A stretch of DNA of 64,000 nucleotides, taken from Streptomyces sp. CB02058 (lineage in GTDB: Bacteria; Actinomycetota; Actinomycetes; Streptomycetales; Streptomycetaceae). The position numbers and the translations under genes are program-made. The notes beneath the pieces are model-generated. The model was not told where the DNA came from. It saw only the letters and a list, made by a program, of their open reading frames with translations, and searched no databases. How positions within the stretch are numbered: the first letter of the stretch is position 1; each line of letters starts with the position of its first letter. Positions 24,595-33,085 of this stretch are shown piece by piece. The DNA lies in assembly GCF_001905505.1 (NCBI RefSeq), contig NZ_LIPG01000003.1, positions 1,054,001 to 1,118,000 of the forward strand. Direction: 5' to 3'.

Positions 24595-25545
24595 ATGACC
24601 GGCTCACGTGTCGTGGCGCTCGGCCACTATCAGCCCGCCAAGGTCCTCACCAACGACGACCTGGCGGCCATGGTCGACACGAGCGACGAGTGGATCACCA
24701 GCCGGGTCGGCATCAAGACCCGTCACGTGGGCGGCCCGGACGAGCCGGTGGACGAACTGGCGGCGCACGCCGCCGCCAAGGCCCTGGCGACGGCCGGGCT
24801 GCAGCCCGCCGACATCGACATGGTCCTCGTCGCCACCTCCACGGCGATCGACCGCTCGCCGAGCATGTCCGCCCGCGTCGCCGCGCGGCTGGGGCTGGGC
24901 TCGCCCGCCGTGATGGACATCAACGTCGTCTGCTCCGGCTTCACCCACGCGCTCGCGACCGCCGACCACGCGATCCGGGCCGGCGCCGCCACCCGGGCCC
25001 TCGTCATCGGCGCCGACAAGATGGGCGACATCGTCGACTGGACCGACCGCTCCTCGTGCGTCCTGATGGGCGACGGGGCGGGCGCGGCCGTCGTCGTCGC
25101 CGACCCCGCGGGTGGCGAGGCGCCCGGGATCGGCCCCGTCCTGTGGGGATCGGTGCCCGAGATGGGCAACGCCGTACGGATCGAGGGCACGCCCCCGCGC
25201 TTCGCGCAGGAGGGGCAGTCGGTCTACCGCTGGGCCACCACGCAGCTGCCGCCGATCGCCCGGAGGGTCTGCGAGCGGGCGGGGGTCACGCCCGAGGATC
25301 TCGCTGCCGTGGTGCTGCACCAGGCCAACCTGCGGATCATCGAACCCGTCGCCCGGAAGATCGGCGCGGTCAACGCCGTCATCGCCCGGGACGTGGTGGA
25401 CTCCGGCAACACGTCGGCCGCTTCGATCCCGATGGCCCTGTCCAAGCTGGTCGAGCGCGGGGAGGTCGAGAGCGGTGCGCCGGTCCTGCTCTTCGGCTTC
25501 GGCGGAAACCTTTCGTACGCGGGTCAGGTGATCCGCTGCCCCTGA
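24595..25545 (+). CDS. 3-oxoacyl-[ACP] synthase III (KAS III) family protein
   Basis: A 316-residue FabH-like condensing enzyme. The catalytic triad is C113 (NVVCSGFTHAL), H242 (VLHQANLRII) and N272 (SGNTSAAS); the DEWITSRVGIKTRH segment near residue 31 and the terminal GFGGNLSYAG are family hallmarks. FabH uses an acyl-CoA starter and malonyl-ACP. No fabD, acpP or fabF lies next to it, so this is a stand-alone paralog rather than the housekeeping fatty-acid operon. It may prime a specialised lipid or transfer an acyl group. The upstream palindrome at 24533 suggests its own regulator. Confidence 0.9.
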   Translation: MTGSRVVALGHYQPAKVLTNDDLAAMVDTSDEWITSRVGIKTRHVGGPDEPVDELAAHAAAKALATAGLQPADIDMVLVATSTAIDRSPSMSARVAARLGLGSPAVMDINVVCSGFTHALATADHAIRAGAATRALVIGADKMGDIVDWTDRSSCVLMGDGAGAAVVVADPAGGEAPGIGPVLWGSVPEMGNAVRIEGTPPRFAQEGQSVYRWATTQLPPIARRVCERAGVTPEDLAAVVLHQANLRIIEPVARKIGAVNAVIARDVVDSGNTSAASIPMALSKLVERGEVESGAPVLLFGFGGNLSYAGQVIRCP

Positions 25546-25570
25546 GGCCCCCGTCGTGGCATTGTGCTCG

Positions 25571-25589
25571 GTAGACTGTAGACGATAAG
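25571..25589. promoter_or_regulatory. Operator-like site upstream of the GntR regulator
   Basis: GTAGACTGTAGACGATAAG contains a direct repeat GTAGAC-T-GTAGAC and lies 30 bp before the regulator ATG. Its core ACTGTAGACGA matches the site in front of the formate dehydrogenase operon. It is a candidate autoregulatory operator. Confidence 0.5.
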
Positions 25590-25619
25590 CAATTGCCGGG
25601 CGCCCGGAGGGGGACCGCG

Positions 25620-26297
25620 ATGTTGTCCGCAGGACTGCCGCAAGGAACGGTGCCGAAGCTGGAGCGGCCGGGACCGTTGCGCGAGCGTGTGTACGAGGCG
25701 TTGCTCGAACTGATCACCACGCGCGCCCTCAGTCCCGGCCAGCACCTCGTCGAGAGCGAGCTGGCCGGCCATCTGGGGGTGTCCCGGCAGCCGGTGCGCG
25801 AGGCGCTCCAGCGGCTGAACACCGAGGGCTGGGTCGACCTGCGCCCCGCCCAGGGTGCGTTCGTCCACGAGCCCACGGAGGAGGAGGCGGACCAGCTGCT
25901 CTCGGTCCGTACCCTGCTGGAGGCCGAGGCCGCCCGGCTCGCCGCCGCCCACTCCGGGCGGCCGGGGATCGAGGCGCTGGAGGAGCTGTGCTCCAAGGGG
26001 GAGCAGGCCGTCGCCGCCGACGACGTGGATCTCGCCGTCGCGACGAACGCCGCGTTCCATGCCAAGGTCATGGAACTGGCGGGCAACGTCGTCCTGTCCG
26101 AGCTCGCCGGGCAGGTGGACCGCCGCGTCCGCTGGTACTACACACCGGTTGCGCGGCAGCGTGGGACCCAGTCCTGGATCGAGCACCGCGAGCTGATCGC
26201 GGCGATCGCGTCCAGGGACGAGCAGCGGGCGACCGAGATCATGCGGGCGCACACCGAGCACACCCGCCAGACGTACCACCGGCGCGAAAAAGCCTGA
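25620..26297 (+). CDS. GntR family transcriptional regulator, FCD (FadR C-terminal) type
   Basis: A 225-residue regulator. The N-terminal winged helix-turn-helix has PLRERVYEALLELITTRALSPGQ and ESELAGHLGVSRQPVREALQ; the C-terminal all-helical FCD domain carries the usual acidic and histidine metal/ligand residues (ATNAAFHAKVMEL, EHRELIAAI, RAHTEHTR). FCD proteins respond to carboxylic acids. The ATG at 25620 follows GGAGGGGG; a TTG at 25593 is possible but is poorly placed. Operator-like sites shared with the formate dehydrogenase and oxalate modules make it the probable regulator of C1/oxalate metabolism in this region. Confidence 0.9.
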   Translation: MLSAGLPQGTVPKLERPGPLRERVYEALLELITTRALSPGQHLVESELAGHLGVSRQPVREALQRLNTEGWVDLRPAQGAFVHEPTEEEADQLLSVRTLLEAEAARLAAAHSGRPGIEALEELCSKGEQAVAADDVDLAVATNAAFHAKVMELAGNVVLSELAGQVDRRVRWYYTPVARQRGTQSWIEHRELIAAIASRDEQRATEIMRAHTEHTRQTYHRREKA

Positions 26298-26386
26298 CAG
26301 GGCCTGTTCTCCACCTGTTCTCCGACTGCGCTCCGACTGTTTTCCGCCGGACTTCCACCTGGATTCCGCCTGATTTTCCGACGATT

Positions 26387-26415
26387 GAAGGCCGGGGCCG
26401 ACCACCCCGGCCTTC
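26387..26415. terminator. Terminator after the GntR gene
   Basis: Perfect 11-bp arms GAAGGCCGGGG and CCCCGGCCTTC with a 7-base loop, followed by TT, lie about 90 bp downstream of the GntR stop. The sequence between (26298-26386) is pyrimidine-rich with a repeated CTCCGACTG and shows no gene. Confidence 0.75.
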
Positions 26416-26465
26416 TTCCGTGTCCGAATCCATTCGGCCCGCGCCGTGGAGCCCTCTGATCGCAT

Positions 26466-26525
26466 CTTTGTCCTGAGTGTGGAGAAAGTTGGATCGGATT
26501 CATGCGCAACTTCTTCCCACTCAGG
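26466..26525 (+). promoter_or_regulatory. ROK operator/promoter element (copy 1)
   Basis: A long imperfect inverted repeat, CCTGAGTG...GAAAGTTG and CAACTTC...CACTCAGG, lies upstream of the ROK gene. Its first 44 bases (CTTTGTCCTG, GAAAGTT, TGCGCAA in fixed spacing) recur in exact register at 34271-34314, with 32 of 44 positions identical by my count. This is the probable operator of the ROK regulator and of the secreted mosaic protein gene. Confidence 0.65.
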
Positions 26526-26588
26526 TCAACCGCTGCTACGTTCCCCTCGAAAGCCCGACGGACTGGCCGATGTGGCGGGGAGGGACGC

Positions 26589-27779
26589 GTGAGACGCATG
26601 ACGGCACGACCCGCGAACACGCACCAGGCGCGACTGCTCAGACTGTTGCGTGACGGCGGCCCCAACTCCCGTGCACAGCTGGGAGATCAGATCGATCTCT
26701 CGCGCTCCAAGCTCGCCGTCGAGGTGGACCGGCTCCTGGAGACCGGACTCGTCGTGGCCGACGGCCTCGCCGCTTCCCGCGGCGGACGCCGCTCCCACAA
26801 CATCCGGCTCGCTCCCGAACTGCGCTTCCTCGGCGTGGACATCGGCGCCACCTCCATCGATGTGGCTGTCACCAACGCGGAGTTGGAGGTGCTCGGCCAC
26901 CTCAACCACCCGATGGACGTCCGGGAAGGACCCGTCGCCGTCTTCGAGCAGGTGCTGGCGATGGCGGCCAAGCTCCGGGCCTCCGGGCTGGCCGAGCACT
27001 TCGACGGCGCGGGGATCGGCGTACCGGGCCCCGTCCGTTTCCCCGAGGGCGTGCCGGTCGCGCCGCCGATCATGCCGGGCTGGGACGGCTTCCCCGTCCG
27101 CGAGGCGCTCAGCCAGGAACTGGGCTGCCCCGTCATGGTCGACAACGACGTGAACCTGATGGCACTGGGGGAGCAGCACGCGGGCGTCGCCCGCTCCGTG
27201 GGCGACTTCCTCTGCGTCAAGATCGGCACGGGTATCGGCTGCGGCATCGTCGTGGGCGGCGAGGTCTACCGCGGTACGACGGGCAGCGCGGGCGACATCG
27301 GTCATATCCAGGTGGAGCCCGACGGCCGCGCCTGCGCCTGCGGCAACCGGGGCTGCCTGGAGGCCCATTTCAGCGGCGCCGCCCTCGCCCGCGACGCCGA
27401 GGACGCGGCCAGGGCCGGGCTGTCGGCCGAGCTGGCCTCCCGGCTGGACGGGGCGGGCAGGCTCACCGCCGTCGACGTGGCCGCAGCCGCGGCGGCCGGT
27501 GATCCCACGGCACTCGACCTGATCCGCGAAGGCGGGAACCGGGTCGGGCAGGTCATCGCCGGACTGGTCAGCTTCTTCAACCCGGGCCTCGTCGTGATCG
27601 GCGGCGGGGTCACCGGACTCGGCCACAATCTGCTGGCCAGCGTCCGGACCCAGGTCTACCGGCAGTCCCTGCCGCTGGCCACCGGCAATCTCCCCATCGT
27701 CCTGGGCGAGCTGGGGCCCGTCGCCGGAGTGACCGGCGCGGCCAGGCTCATCAGCGACCACCTCTTCTCACCGGCCTGA
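26589..27779 (+). CDS. ROK family transcriptional regulator
   Basis: A 396-residue ROK protein with an N-terminal winged helix-turn-helix (ANTHQARLLRLLRDGGPNSRAQL ... DLSRSKLAVEVDRLL) and a sugar-kinase-like domain: GVDIGATSIDVAV phosphate loop, GIGVPGPV, VDNDVNLMALGE, and the zinc-type motif GHIQVEPDGRACACGNRGCLE. It is expected to sense a sugar or sugar derivative and repress transport and catabolic genes. The GTG at 26589 follows GGGGAGGGA; an ATG nine bases later is equally in frame. It stands directly ahead of the ABC transporter, and an operator-like element lies just upstream. Confidence 0.92.
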   Translation: MRRMTARPANTHQARLLRLLRDGGPNSRAQLGDQIDLSRSKLAVEVDRLLETGLVVADGLAASRGGRRSHNIRLAPELRFLGVDIGATSIDVAVTNAELEVLGHLNHPMDVREGPVAVFEQVLAMAAKLRASGLAEHFDGAGIGVPGPVRFPEGVPVAPPIMPGWDGFPVREALSQELGCPVMVDNDVNLMALGEQHAGVARSVGDFLCVKIGTGIGCGIVVGGEVYRGTTGSAGDIGHIQVEPDGRACACGNRGCLEAHFSGAALARDAEDAARAGLSAELASRLDGAGRLTAVDVAAAAAAGDPTALDLIREGGNRVGQVIAGLVSFFNPGLVVIGGGVTGLGHNLLASVRTQVYRQSLPLATGNLPIVLGELGPVAGVTGAARLISDHLFSPA

Positions 27780-28116
27780 CGCACGGGCCGGTGCGCCGTA
27801 CGGCAGACGTTCCGCGACCACCTCGCCGAACAGCCCGCCGTATCCGCCAGAGCACGACAACAGCTCCGCCCGCACGACCGCACCGCACCACAGCTCCGCC
27901 CGCAGGACCGCACCGCAGCTCCTCCGCACCCGCCAGAGCACAGCGCCTCCGCCCGCAGGACCGCACCGCACCCGCAAGAGCACCGCGGGTACCACCCCCG
28001 CAGTTCCGTCAGCAGTACGGCACCGCCGGCACTGCCCCCTGCCCGCTCACCGGCCTTCCCCGAGCCTCTCGGCCCTCGCCGAGCAGGGGAGACCCCATTC
28101 GCCGAGGGGATTCGTC
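27780..28116. other. 337-bp gap between ROK gene and ABC transporter, no gene
   Basis: No convincing coding sequence. The left two thirds hold GC-rich imperfect repeats (see 27861-27970) and the right third leads into the ATPase gene with GAGGGGA before its ATG. No clear operator resembling that at 26466-26525 was seen here, so the transporter may be read from the ROK promoter or from an unrecognised one. Confidence 0.5.
27861..27970. repeat. Imperfect GC-rich direct repeats
   Basis: Three 27-base copies of a CTCCGCCCGCA-(C/G)-GACCGCACCGCA type unit start at 27861, 27891 and 27944; the first two are separated by a 30-bp period and differ at one base. A second short unit, CGCCAGAGCAC, occurs at 27845 and 27931, which suggests a larger period of about 85 bp. 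Non-coding. Confidence 0.7.
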
Positions 28117-29640
28117 ATGGCACCAGAACCACCTCTGCTCACGATGTCCGGCATCACCAAGTCGTTCCCCGGAGTGCGCGCCCTCGACGGCGTGGACCTG
28201 GAGGTGCAGGCCGGCGAAGTCCACTGCCTCCTCGGCCAGAACGGCGCGGGCAAGTCCACCCTCATCAAGGTGCTGGCCGGGGCCCACCAGCCCGACGGCG
28301 GTGCCATCACCTGGCGCGGCGACCCCGTCCAGCTCTCCTCGCCGATCACCGCGATGCGCCTGGGCATCGCCACGATCTATCAGGAACTCGACCTCGTCGA
28401 GGGCCTGTCGGTCGCCGAGAACGTCTTCCTCGGGCACGAACCCACCAGCGCGGGCTTCGTCGTCCGCACCCGAGAGGCCCGCACCGAGGCCGCCGCGCTC
28501 CTGAAGCGCCTCGGTCACCCGGAGATCGATCCCGCCCGTGCGGTCGGTGAACTCTCCGCCGCACACCAGCAGATCGTCTCCATGGCCCGCGCGCTCTCCC
28601 ACGACGTACGGCTCATCGTCATGGACGAGCCGTCCGCCGCTCTGGACCCGGACGAGGTCGACAACCTCTTCCGCATCGTCGACGGGCTCACCGCCGACGG
28701 CGTGGCCGTCATATACATCTCGCACCGGCTGGAGGAGATCCGCCGCATCGGCGACCGGGTCACCGTCCTCAAGGACGGCCGCGCCGTCGCCGTCGGGCTC
28801 CCCGCCAAGTCCACGCCCACCCGTGACGTCGTCGCCCTGATGACCGGACGCAACGTCGAGTACGTCTTCCCCGAGCGCCCCGCGCCCGGCGCGAGGGACG
28901 CCGCCGAACCCGTACTGAAGGTCGAAGGGCTTTATCGGGAAGGCGAGTTCGCGCCCGTCGACCTGGAGCTCAGGCCCGGTGAGATCGTCGGCCTCGCCGG
29001 ACTCGTCGGCTCCGGACGCTCCGAGATCCTGGAGACCGTCTACGGAGCCCGCAGACCGACCGGGGGCCGGGTCCTCGTCGACGGCACCCCGCTCCGCCCC
29101 GGCAGCGTCCGCGCCGCCGTGGCCGCCGGGATCGGCCTCGCGCCCGAGGAACGCAAGGCGCAGGCACTCCTGTTGACGGAATCCGTCACCCGCAACGTCT
29201 CGGTCTCCTCGCTGTCCCGCTTCGCCCGCGCGGGATGGCTCGACAGGACGGCCGAGCGCAAGGCGGCGAGGGCAGCCACCCGCGAGCTGTCCCTGCGCCC
29301 CGACAACCCGGACGCCGCCGTCCGTACCCTCTCCGGCGGCAACCAGCAGAAGGCGGTCCTGGCCCGCTGGCTGCTGCGCGGCTGCCGGGTCCTGCTGCTC
29401 GACGAACCCACCCGAGGCGTCGATGTCGGCGCGCGCGCCGAGCTCTACGCCGTGATCCGCCGGCTGGCCGACGAAGGCCTCGCCGTCCTGCTCGTCTCCA
29501 GTGAAGTGCCCGAAGTGCTTGGCCTCGCCGACCGGGTGCTGGTGCTCCGGGAAGGCCGGGTCGTGCACACGGCCGACGCCAGGGAACTCGACGAGCACCG
29601 TGTCCTCGACCTCGTCATGGAAGGGAGCCCGACGACATGA
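28117..29640 (+). CDS. Sugar ABC transporter ATP-binding protein (RbsA/MglA type, two ATPase domains)
   Basis: A 507-residue tandem ATPase. The first domain has Walker A GQNGAGKST at residues 40-48, Walker B IVMDEPSAALD and a degenerate signature LSAAHQQ in place of LSGGQ. The second has a degenerate Walker A region (GLVGSGRSE), the canonical LSGGNQQK and LLDEPTRGVDVG. This asymmetry is normal for CUT2 importers of monosaccharides. It energises uptake through the permease at 29637-30689, with which it overlaps by ATGA. Substrate unknown. Confidence 0.93.
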   Translation: MAPEPPLLTMSGITKSFPGVRALDGVDLEVQAGEVHCLLGQNGAGKSTLIKVLAGAHQPDGGAITWRGDPVQLSSPITAMRLGIATIYQELDLVEGLSVAENVFLGHEPTSAGFVVRTREARTEAAALLKRLGHPEIDPARAVGELSAAHQQIVSMARALSHDVRLIVMDEPSAALDPDEVDNLFRIVDGLTADGVAVIYISHRLEEIRRIGDRVTVLKDGRAVAVGLPAKSTPTRDVVALMTGRNVEYVFPERPAPGARDAAEPVLKVEGLYREGEFAPVDLELRPGEIVGLAGLVGSGRSEILETVYGARRPTGGRVLVDGTPLRPGSVRAAVAAGIGLAPEERKAQALLLTESVTRNVSVSSLSRFARAGWLDRTAERKAARAATRELSLRPDNPDAAVRTLSGGNQQKAVLARWLLRGCRVLLLDEPTRGVDVGARAELYAVIRRLADEGLAVLLVSSEVPEVLGLADRVLVLREGRVVHTADARELDEHRVLDLVMEGSPTT

Positions 29641-30689
29641 CACAGCCCGCACCGTCGGCGCAGCACCACGGGCCGGAGAAGGGGACCGTGACCGGCCCCG
29701 CAGCCGCGCCGCCCTCGAAGCAGGGCGGTGGCCTGCGCGCTCTCGGCCTGCGCGCCGACGTCCGCAACCTGTCGCTGCTCGGTGTCCTCGCCGTCCTGAT
29801 AGCCGTCGGCGGCATCACCGAACCGGACGCGTTCCTGGACACCGGGAACCTCCAGCTGATCCTGACGCAGTCCTCCGTCATCGGTGTCGTCACCGTCGGC
29901 ATGACCTTCGTGATCACCAGCGGCGGGATCGACCTCTCCGTCGGCGCGATGGTCGCCCTCGCCTCCGTCTGGGCGACGACCCTCGCCACCCAGGAGTACG
30001 GCTTCGCGGGCATCCTCTTCACCGCGGTGGTCGTCGGACTCGCCGCCGGACTCGTCAACGGGCTGCTCATCGCCTACGGCGGCATGGTCCCCTTCATCGC
30101 GACACTCGCCATGCTCGCCTCGGCGCGCGGGCTCGCCCTCCAGATCACCGACGGCAAGACGCAGATCGTCACCGTCCAGTCGGTCCTGGACCTCGGACTG
30201 CCCGACAGCTACGTCCTGGGCATCCCGCCGCTGGTCCTCGTCTTCGCCGCGGTGACCGTGGCCGGCTGGCTGATCCTGAACCGGACGACCTTCGGGCGCC
30301 GCACGGTCGCCGTCGGAGGCAACGCGGAGGCGGCCAGGCTCGCCGGCATCGACGTACGCCGACAGCGCCTCTACCTGTACCTGCTCTCCGGTCTGTGCTG
30401 CGGCATCGCCGCCTTCATGCTCGTCATCCTGTCGGGATCGGGCCAGAACACCAACGGCAACCTGTACGAGCTCGACGCCATCGCCGCGGCGATCATCGGA
30501 GGCACCCTCCTCAGCGGCGGCCGGGGCACCATCGTCGGCTCCGTGCTCGGGGTCCTGGTCTTCACCACGATCACCAACATCTTCGCTCTGAACAACCTCC
30601 AGAGCGATGTCCAGCAGATCGCCAAGGGCGCCATCATCGTCGCCGCCGTCCTCGTCCAGCGGCGCACGCTGCGCGGCGGGGAGACCTGA
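29637..30689 (+). CDS. Sugar ABC transporter permease (RbsC type)
   Basis: A 350-residue CUT2 permease with a long cytoplasmic N-terminus and eight to ten hydrophobic helices. TFVITSGGIDLSVGAMVALAS is the family signature, followed by GLLIAYGGMVPFIATLAMLASARG; the C-terminal GTLLSGGRGTIVGSVLGVLV is also typical. Inner-membrane channel of the importer formed with 28117-29640 and 30768-31805. Confidence 0.94.
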   Translation: MTQPAPSAQHHGPEKGTVTGPAAAPPSKQGGGLRALGLRADVRNLSLLGVLAVLIAVGGITEPDAFLDTGNLQLILTQSSVIGVVTVGMTFVITSGGIDLSVGAMVALASVWATTLATQEYGFAGILFTAVVVGLAAGLVNGLLIAYGGMVPFIATLAMLASARGLALQITDGKTQIVTVQSVLDLGLPDSYVLGIPPLVLVFAAVTVAGWLILNRTTFGRRTVAVGGNAEAARLAGIDVRRQRLYLYLLSGLCCGIAAFMLVILSGSGQNTNGNLYELDAIAAAIIGGTLLSGGRGTIVGSVLGVLVFTTITNIFALNNLQSDVQQIAKGAIIVAAVLVQRRTLRGGET

Positions 30690-30767
30690 GCACCTCTTCC
30701 GTAGCAGAGCACCGACCACCCACCCGCTGTTCCGTATGCGCCACACCGGATGAAGGGTTCGACAGCC

Positions 30768-31805
30768 ATGCCAGAAACCAGCCGCAGAGGACTGCTCTTC
30801 GGCACCGCGGCCGTCTCCGCGGGAGCCTTCCTCACCGCCTGTACCAGCAACGAGCCCAAGGAGGCGTCGGCCGCACAGAGCAACCAGCCCGCCGCCGACG
30901 ACAAGCCGGGCACGCCCGTCACCATCGGATTCGCGGGACCGCAGGCCGACCACGGATGGCTCAACGCCATCAACGTGCAAGCCAAGTCGCGGGCCGGGAA
31001 GTACTCCGAGGTGACGCTGGAGATCACCGAGGGCTCCAACGACACCGCCGCCCAGATCGGCCAGGTCAAGACCCTCATCAACAAGAAGGTCGACGTCCTC
31101 GTCATCCTCCCCGCCGACGGCAAGGCCCTCACCCAGGTCGGGCTGGAGGCCATGAAGGCCGGCATCCCCGTCGTCAACCTGGACCGCATCTTCGCCTCGC
31201 CCCAGGCCTACCGCTGCTGGGTCGGCGGCGACAACTACGGCATGGGGCTCAACGCCGGGCACTACATCGGCGAGCAGCTCAAGGACAAGGCCGACGCCAA
31301 GGTCGTCGAGCTCGCGGGCATCGACAACCTGGAGCTCACCAAGCAGCGCAGCCAGGGCTTCGCGGACGCCCTGAAGAACTACTCCAACATCAAGCTGGTG
31401 GCCCGTCAGGCCGCCGACTTCACCGTGGAGTCGGGCCAGGCCAAGATGGCGCAGCTCCTCCAGGCGCAGAAGCAGTTCGACGCGCTATGGAACCACGACG
31501 ACGACCAGGGCGTCGGCGCACTCCGGGCCATCCAGCAGGCCGGACGCGACGAGTTCATCATGGTCGGCGGTGCCGGCGCCAAGTCCGCGATGGACGCCAT
31601 CAAGGCGGACAACAGCGTGCTGAAGGCCACCGTGCTCTACCCGCCCACGATGGCCGCCTCCGCCATCGACCTGGCGCGTGCGCTCGGTCAGAACAAGGGC
31701 GTCGCGGGACTCGCCGAGATGGAGATCCCGACCTCGCTGACCCTGTACTCGGCCGTGGTCACCAAGGACAACATCGACCAGTACCTGCCGACCGGCTTCA
31801 GCTGA
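30768..31805 (+). CDS. Sugar ABC transporter substrate-binding lipoprotein
   Basis: A 345-residue ribose/galactose-type binding protein (periplasmic-binding type 1). The export signal contains twin arginines (TSRRGLLFG) and ends in a lipobox LTAC with C25 as the lipidated residue. The mature part begins VTIGFAGPQADHGWLNAI and has the PVVNLDRIF hinge region and a WNHDDDQGVGALRAIQQAG segment. ATG 30768 was chosen over 30750 because it gives a normal signal length. It delivers a sugar or cyclitol to the RbsAC-type transporter upstream. Confidence 0.92.
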   Translation: MPETSRRGLLFGTAAVSAGAFLTACTSNEPKEASAAQSNQPAADDKPGTPVTIGFAGPQADHGWLNAINVQAKSRAGKYSEVTLEITEGSNDTAAQIGQVKTLINKKVDVLVILPADGKALTQVGLEAMKAGIPVVNLDRIFASPQAYRCWVGGDNYGMGLNAGHYIGEQLKDKADAKVVELAGIDNLELTKQRSQGFADALKNYSNIKLVARQAADFTVESGQAKMAQLLQAQKQFDALWNHDDDQGVGALRAIQQAGRDEFIMVGGAGAKSAMDAIKADNSVLKATVLYPPTMAASAIDLARALGQNKGVAGLAEMEIPTSLTLYSAVVTKDNIDQYLPTGFS

Positions 31806-31852
31806 TCCCGCACCGCCGCCGACACCGAACCACCGATGAGGAGGAAGCCCGC

Positions 31853-33073
31853 ATGGCCCGTAGGGAAGAGACGGAGCAGGAGACCGAAGCACCGCCCCCC
31901 AAGGCGACGCTCGGCGTCGGCATGGTCGGATACGCCTTCATGGGCGCCGCCCACTCGCAGGGGTGGCGCACCGCGGGACACGTCTTCGACCTGCCGGTGA
32001 GACCCGCTCTCGCCGCGATCTGCGGACGCGACCGTACGGCCGTCGAGGCCGCCGCCGCCCGGCACGGCTGGGCGGCGGCGGAGACCGACTGGCGCGCCCT
32101 GATCGCCCGGGACGACGTGCAGCTGGTCGACATCTGCACACCCGGCGACAGTCATGCGGAGATCGCCATCGCGGCCCTGGAGGCAGGCAAGCACGTGCTG
32201 TGCGAGAAGCCGCTCGCCAACACGGTCGCGGAGGCGGAAGCCATGGCGGAGGCCGCCGAGCGGGCCGCCGCTCGCGGCCAGGTGGCGATCGTGGGCTTCA
32301 ACTACCGCAAGGTGCCCGCCCTCACCTACGCCCGCGCCCTGATCGAGGAAGGGAGGCTCGGCACGCTTCGCCATGTGCGGGCCACGTATCTCCAGGACTG
32401 GCTGGTCGATCCGGAGTCGCCGCTGACCTGGCGGCTCCAGCGCGAACACGCCGGCTCCGGAGCGCTGGGGGACCTCGGGGCGCACATCGTCGACCTCGCC
32501 CAGTACCTGGCGGGAGAGCCGCTGGTGGGGGTGTCGGCGGTGAGCGAGACGTTCGTACGCGAACGGCCCGTGTCGGCGGGCCCGGGCGCCGGGCTCTCCG
32601 GCGCCGCGGACGGTACCGCACGGGGGGCGGTCACCGTCGACGACGCCGCGCTCTTCACGGGGCGGCTGGCGTCGGGCGCCCTGGCCTCCTTCGAGGCGAC
32701 CAGGATGGCCGCGGGCCGCAAGAACGCCCTCTGCCTGGAGATCAACGGGGAGCTGGGGTCGATCGCCTTCGACCTGGAGCGGCTCAACGAGCTCTCCTTC
32801 CACGACCACACGGAACCGGCCACCTCGGCCGGCTTCCGCCGGATCCTGGTCACCGAGCCCGAGCACCCGTATCTGGAGGCGTGGTGGCCGCCGGGCCACG
32901 GCCTGGGCTACGAGCACACCTTCGTCCACCAGGCCCGTGACGTGGTGCGCACGATCACCGAAGGACGCACCCCGGTCCCGTCGTTCGCCGACGGGCTCCA
33001 GGTGCAGCGGGTGCTCGCCGCCGTGGAGGAGAGCGCCGCCAAGAACTCCGTCTTCACCCCGGTCCCCTTCTAG
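31853..33073 (+). CDS. Gfo/Idh/MocA family oxidoreductase
   Basis: A 406-residue NAD(P)-dependent dehydrogenase. The Rossmann motif is GVGMVGYAFMGAAHSQGW; DICTPGDSHAEIAIAALEAGKHVLCEKPLA with the EKP motif is the family hallmark, followed by the C-terminal beta-sheet domain with GDLGAHIVDLAQYL. Such enzymes oxidise a sugar or cyclitol hydroxyl to a ketone, including 3-keto sugar formation. The ATG follows GAGGAGGAAG. Lying between the importer and an isomerase, it probably acts on the imported sugar. The first 17 residues are charged and poorly conserved. Confidence 0.92.
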   Translation: MARREETEQETEAPPPKATLGVGMVGYAFMGAAHSQGWRTAGHVFDLPVRPALAAICGRDRTAVEAAAARHGWAAAETDWRALIARDDVQLVDICTPGDSHAEIAIAALEAGKHVLCEKPLANTVAEAEAMAEAAERAAARGQVAIVGFNYRKVPALTYARALIEEGRLGTLRHVRATYLQDWLVDPESPLTWRLQREHAGSGALGDLGAHIVDLAQYLAGEPLVGVSAVSETFVRERPVSAGPGAGLSGAADGTARGAVTVDDAALFTGRLASGALASFEATRMAAGRKNALCLEINGELGSIAFDLERLNELSFHDHTEPATSAGFRRILVTEPEHPYLEAWWPPGHGLGYEHTFVHQARDVVRTITEGRTPVPSFADGLQVQRVLAAVEESAAKNSVFTPVPF

Positions 33074-33085
33074 GAGGTTGTGCGC

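Noticed and set aside
29501..31852. N-terminal extension of the Gfo/Idh/MocA frame through the permease and binding-protein genes
   Set aside because: The open frame is an artefact of base bias; the ribosome site and family N-terminus start at 31853.
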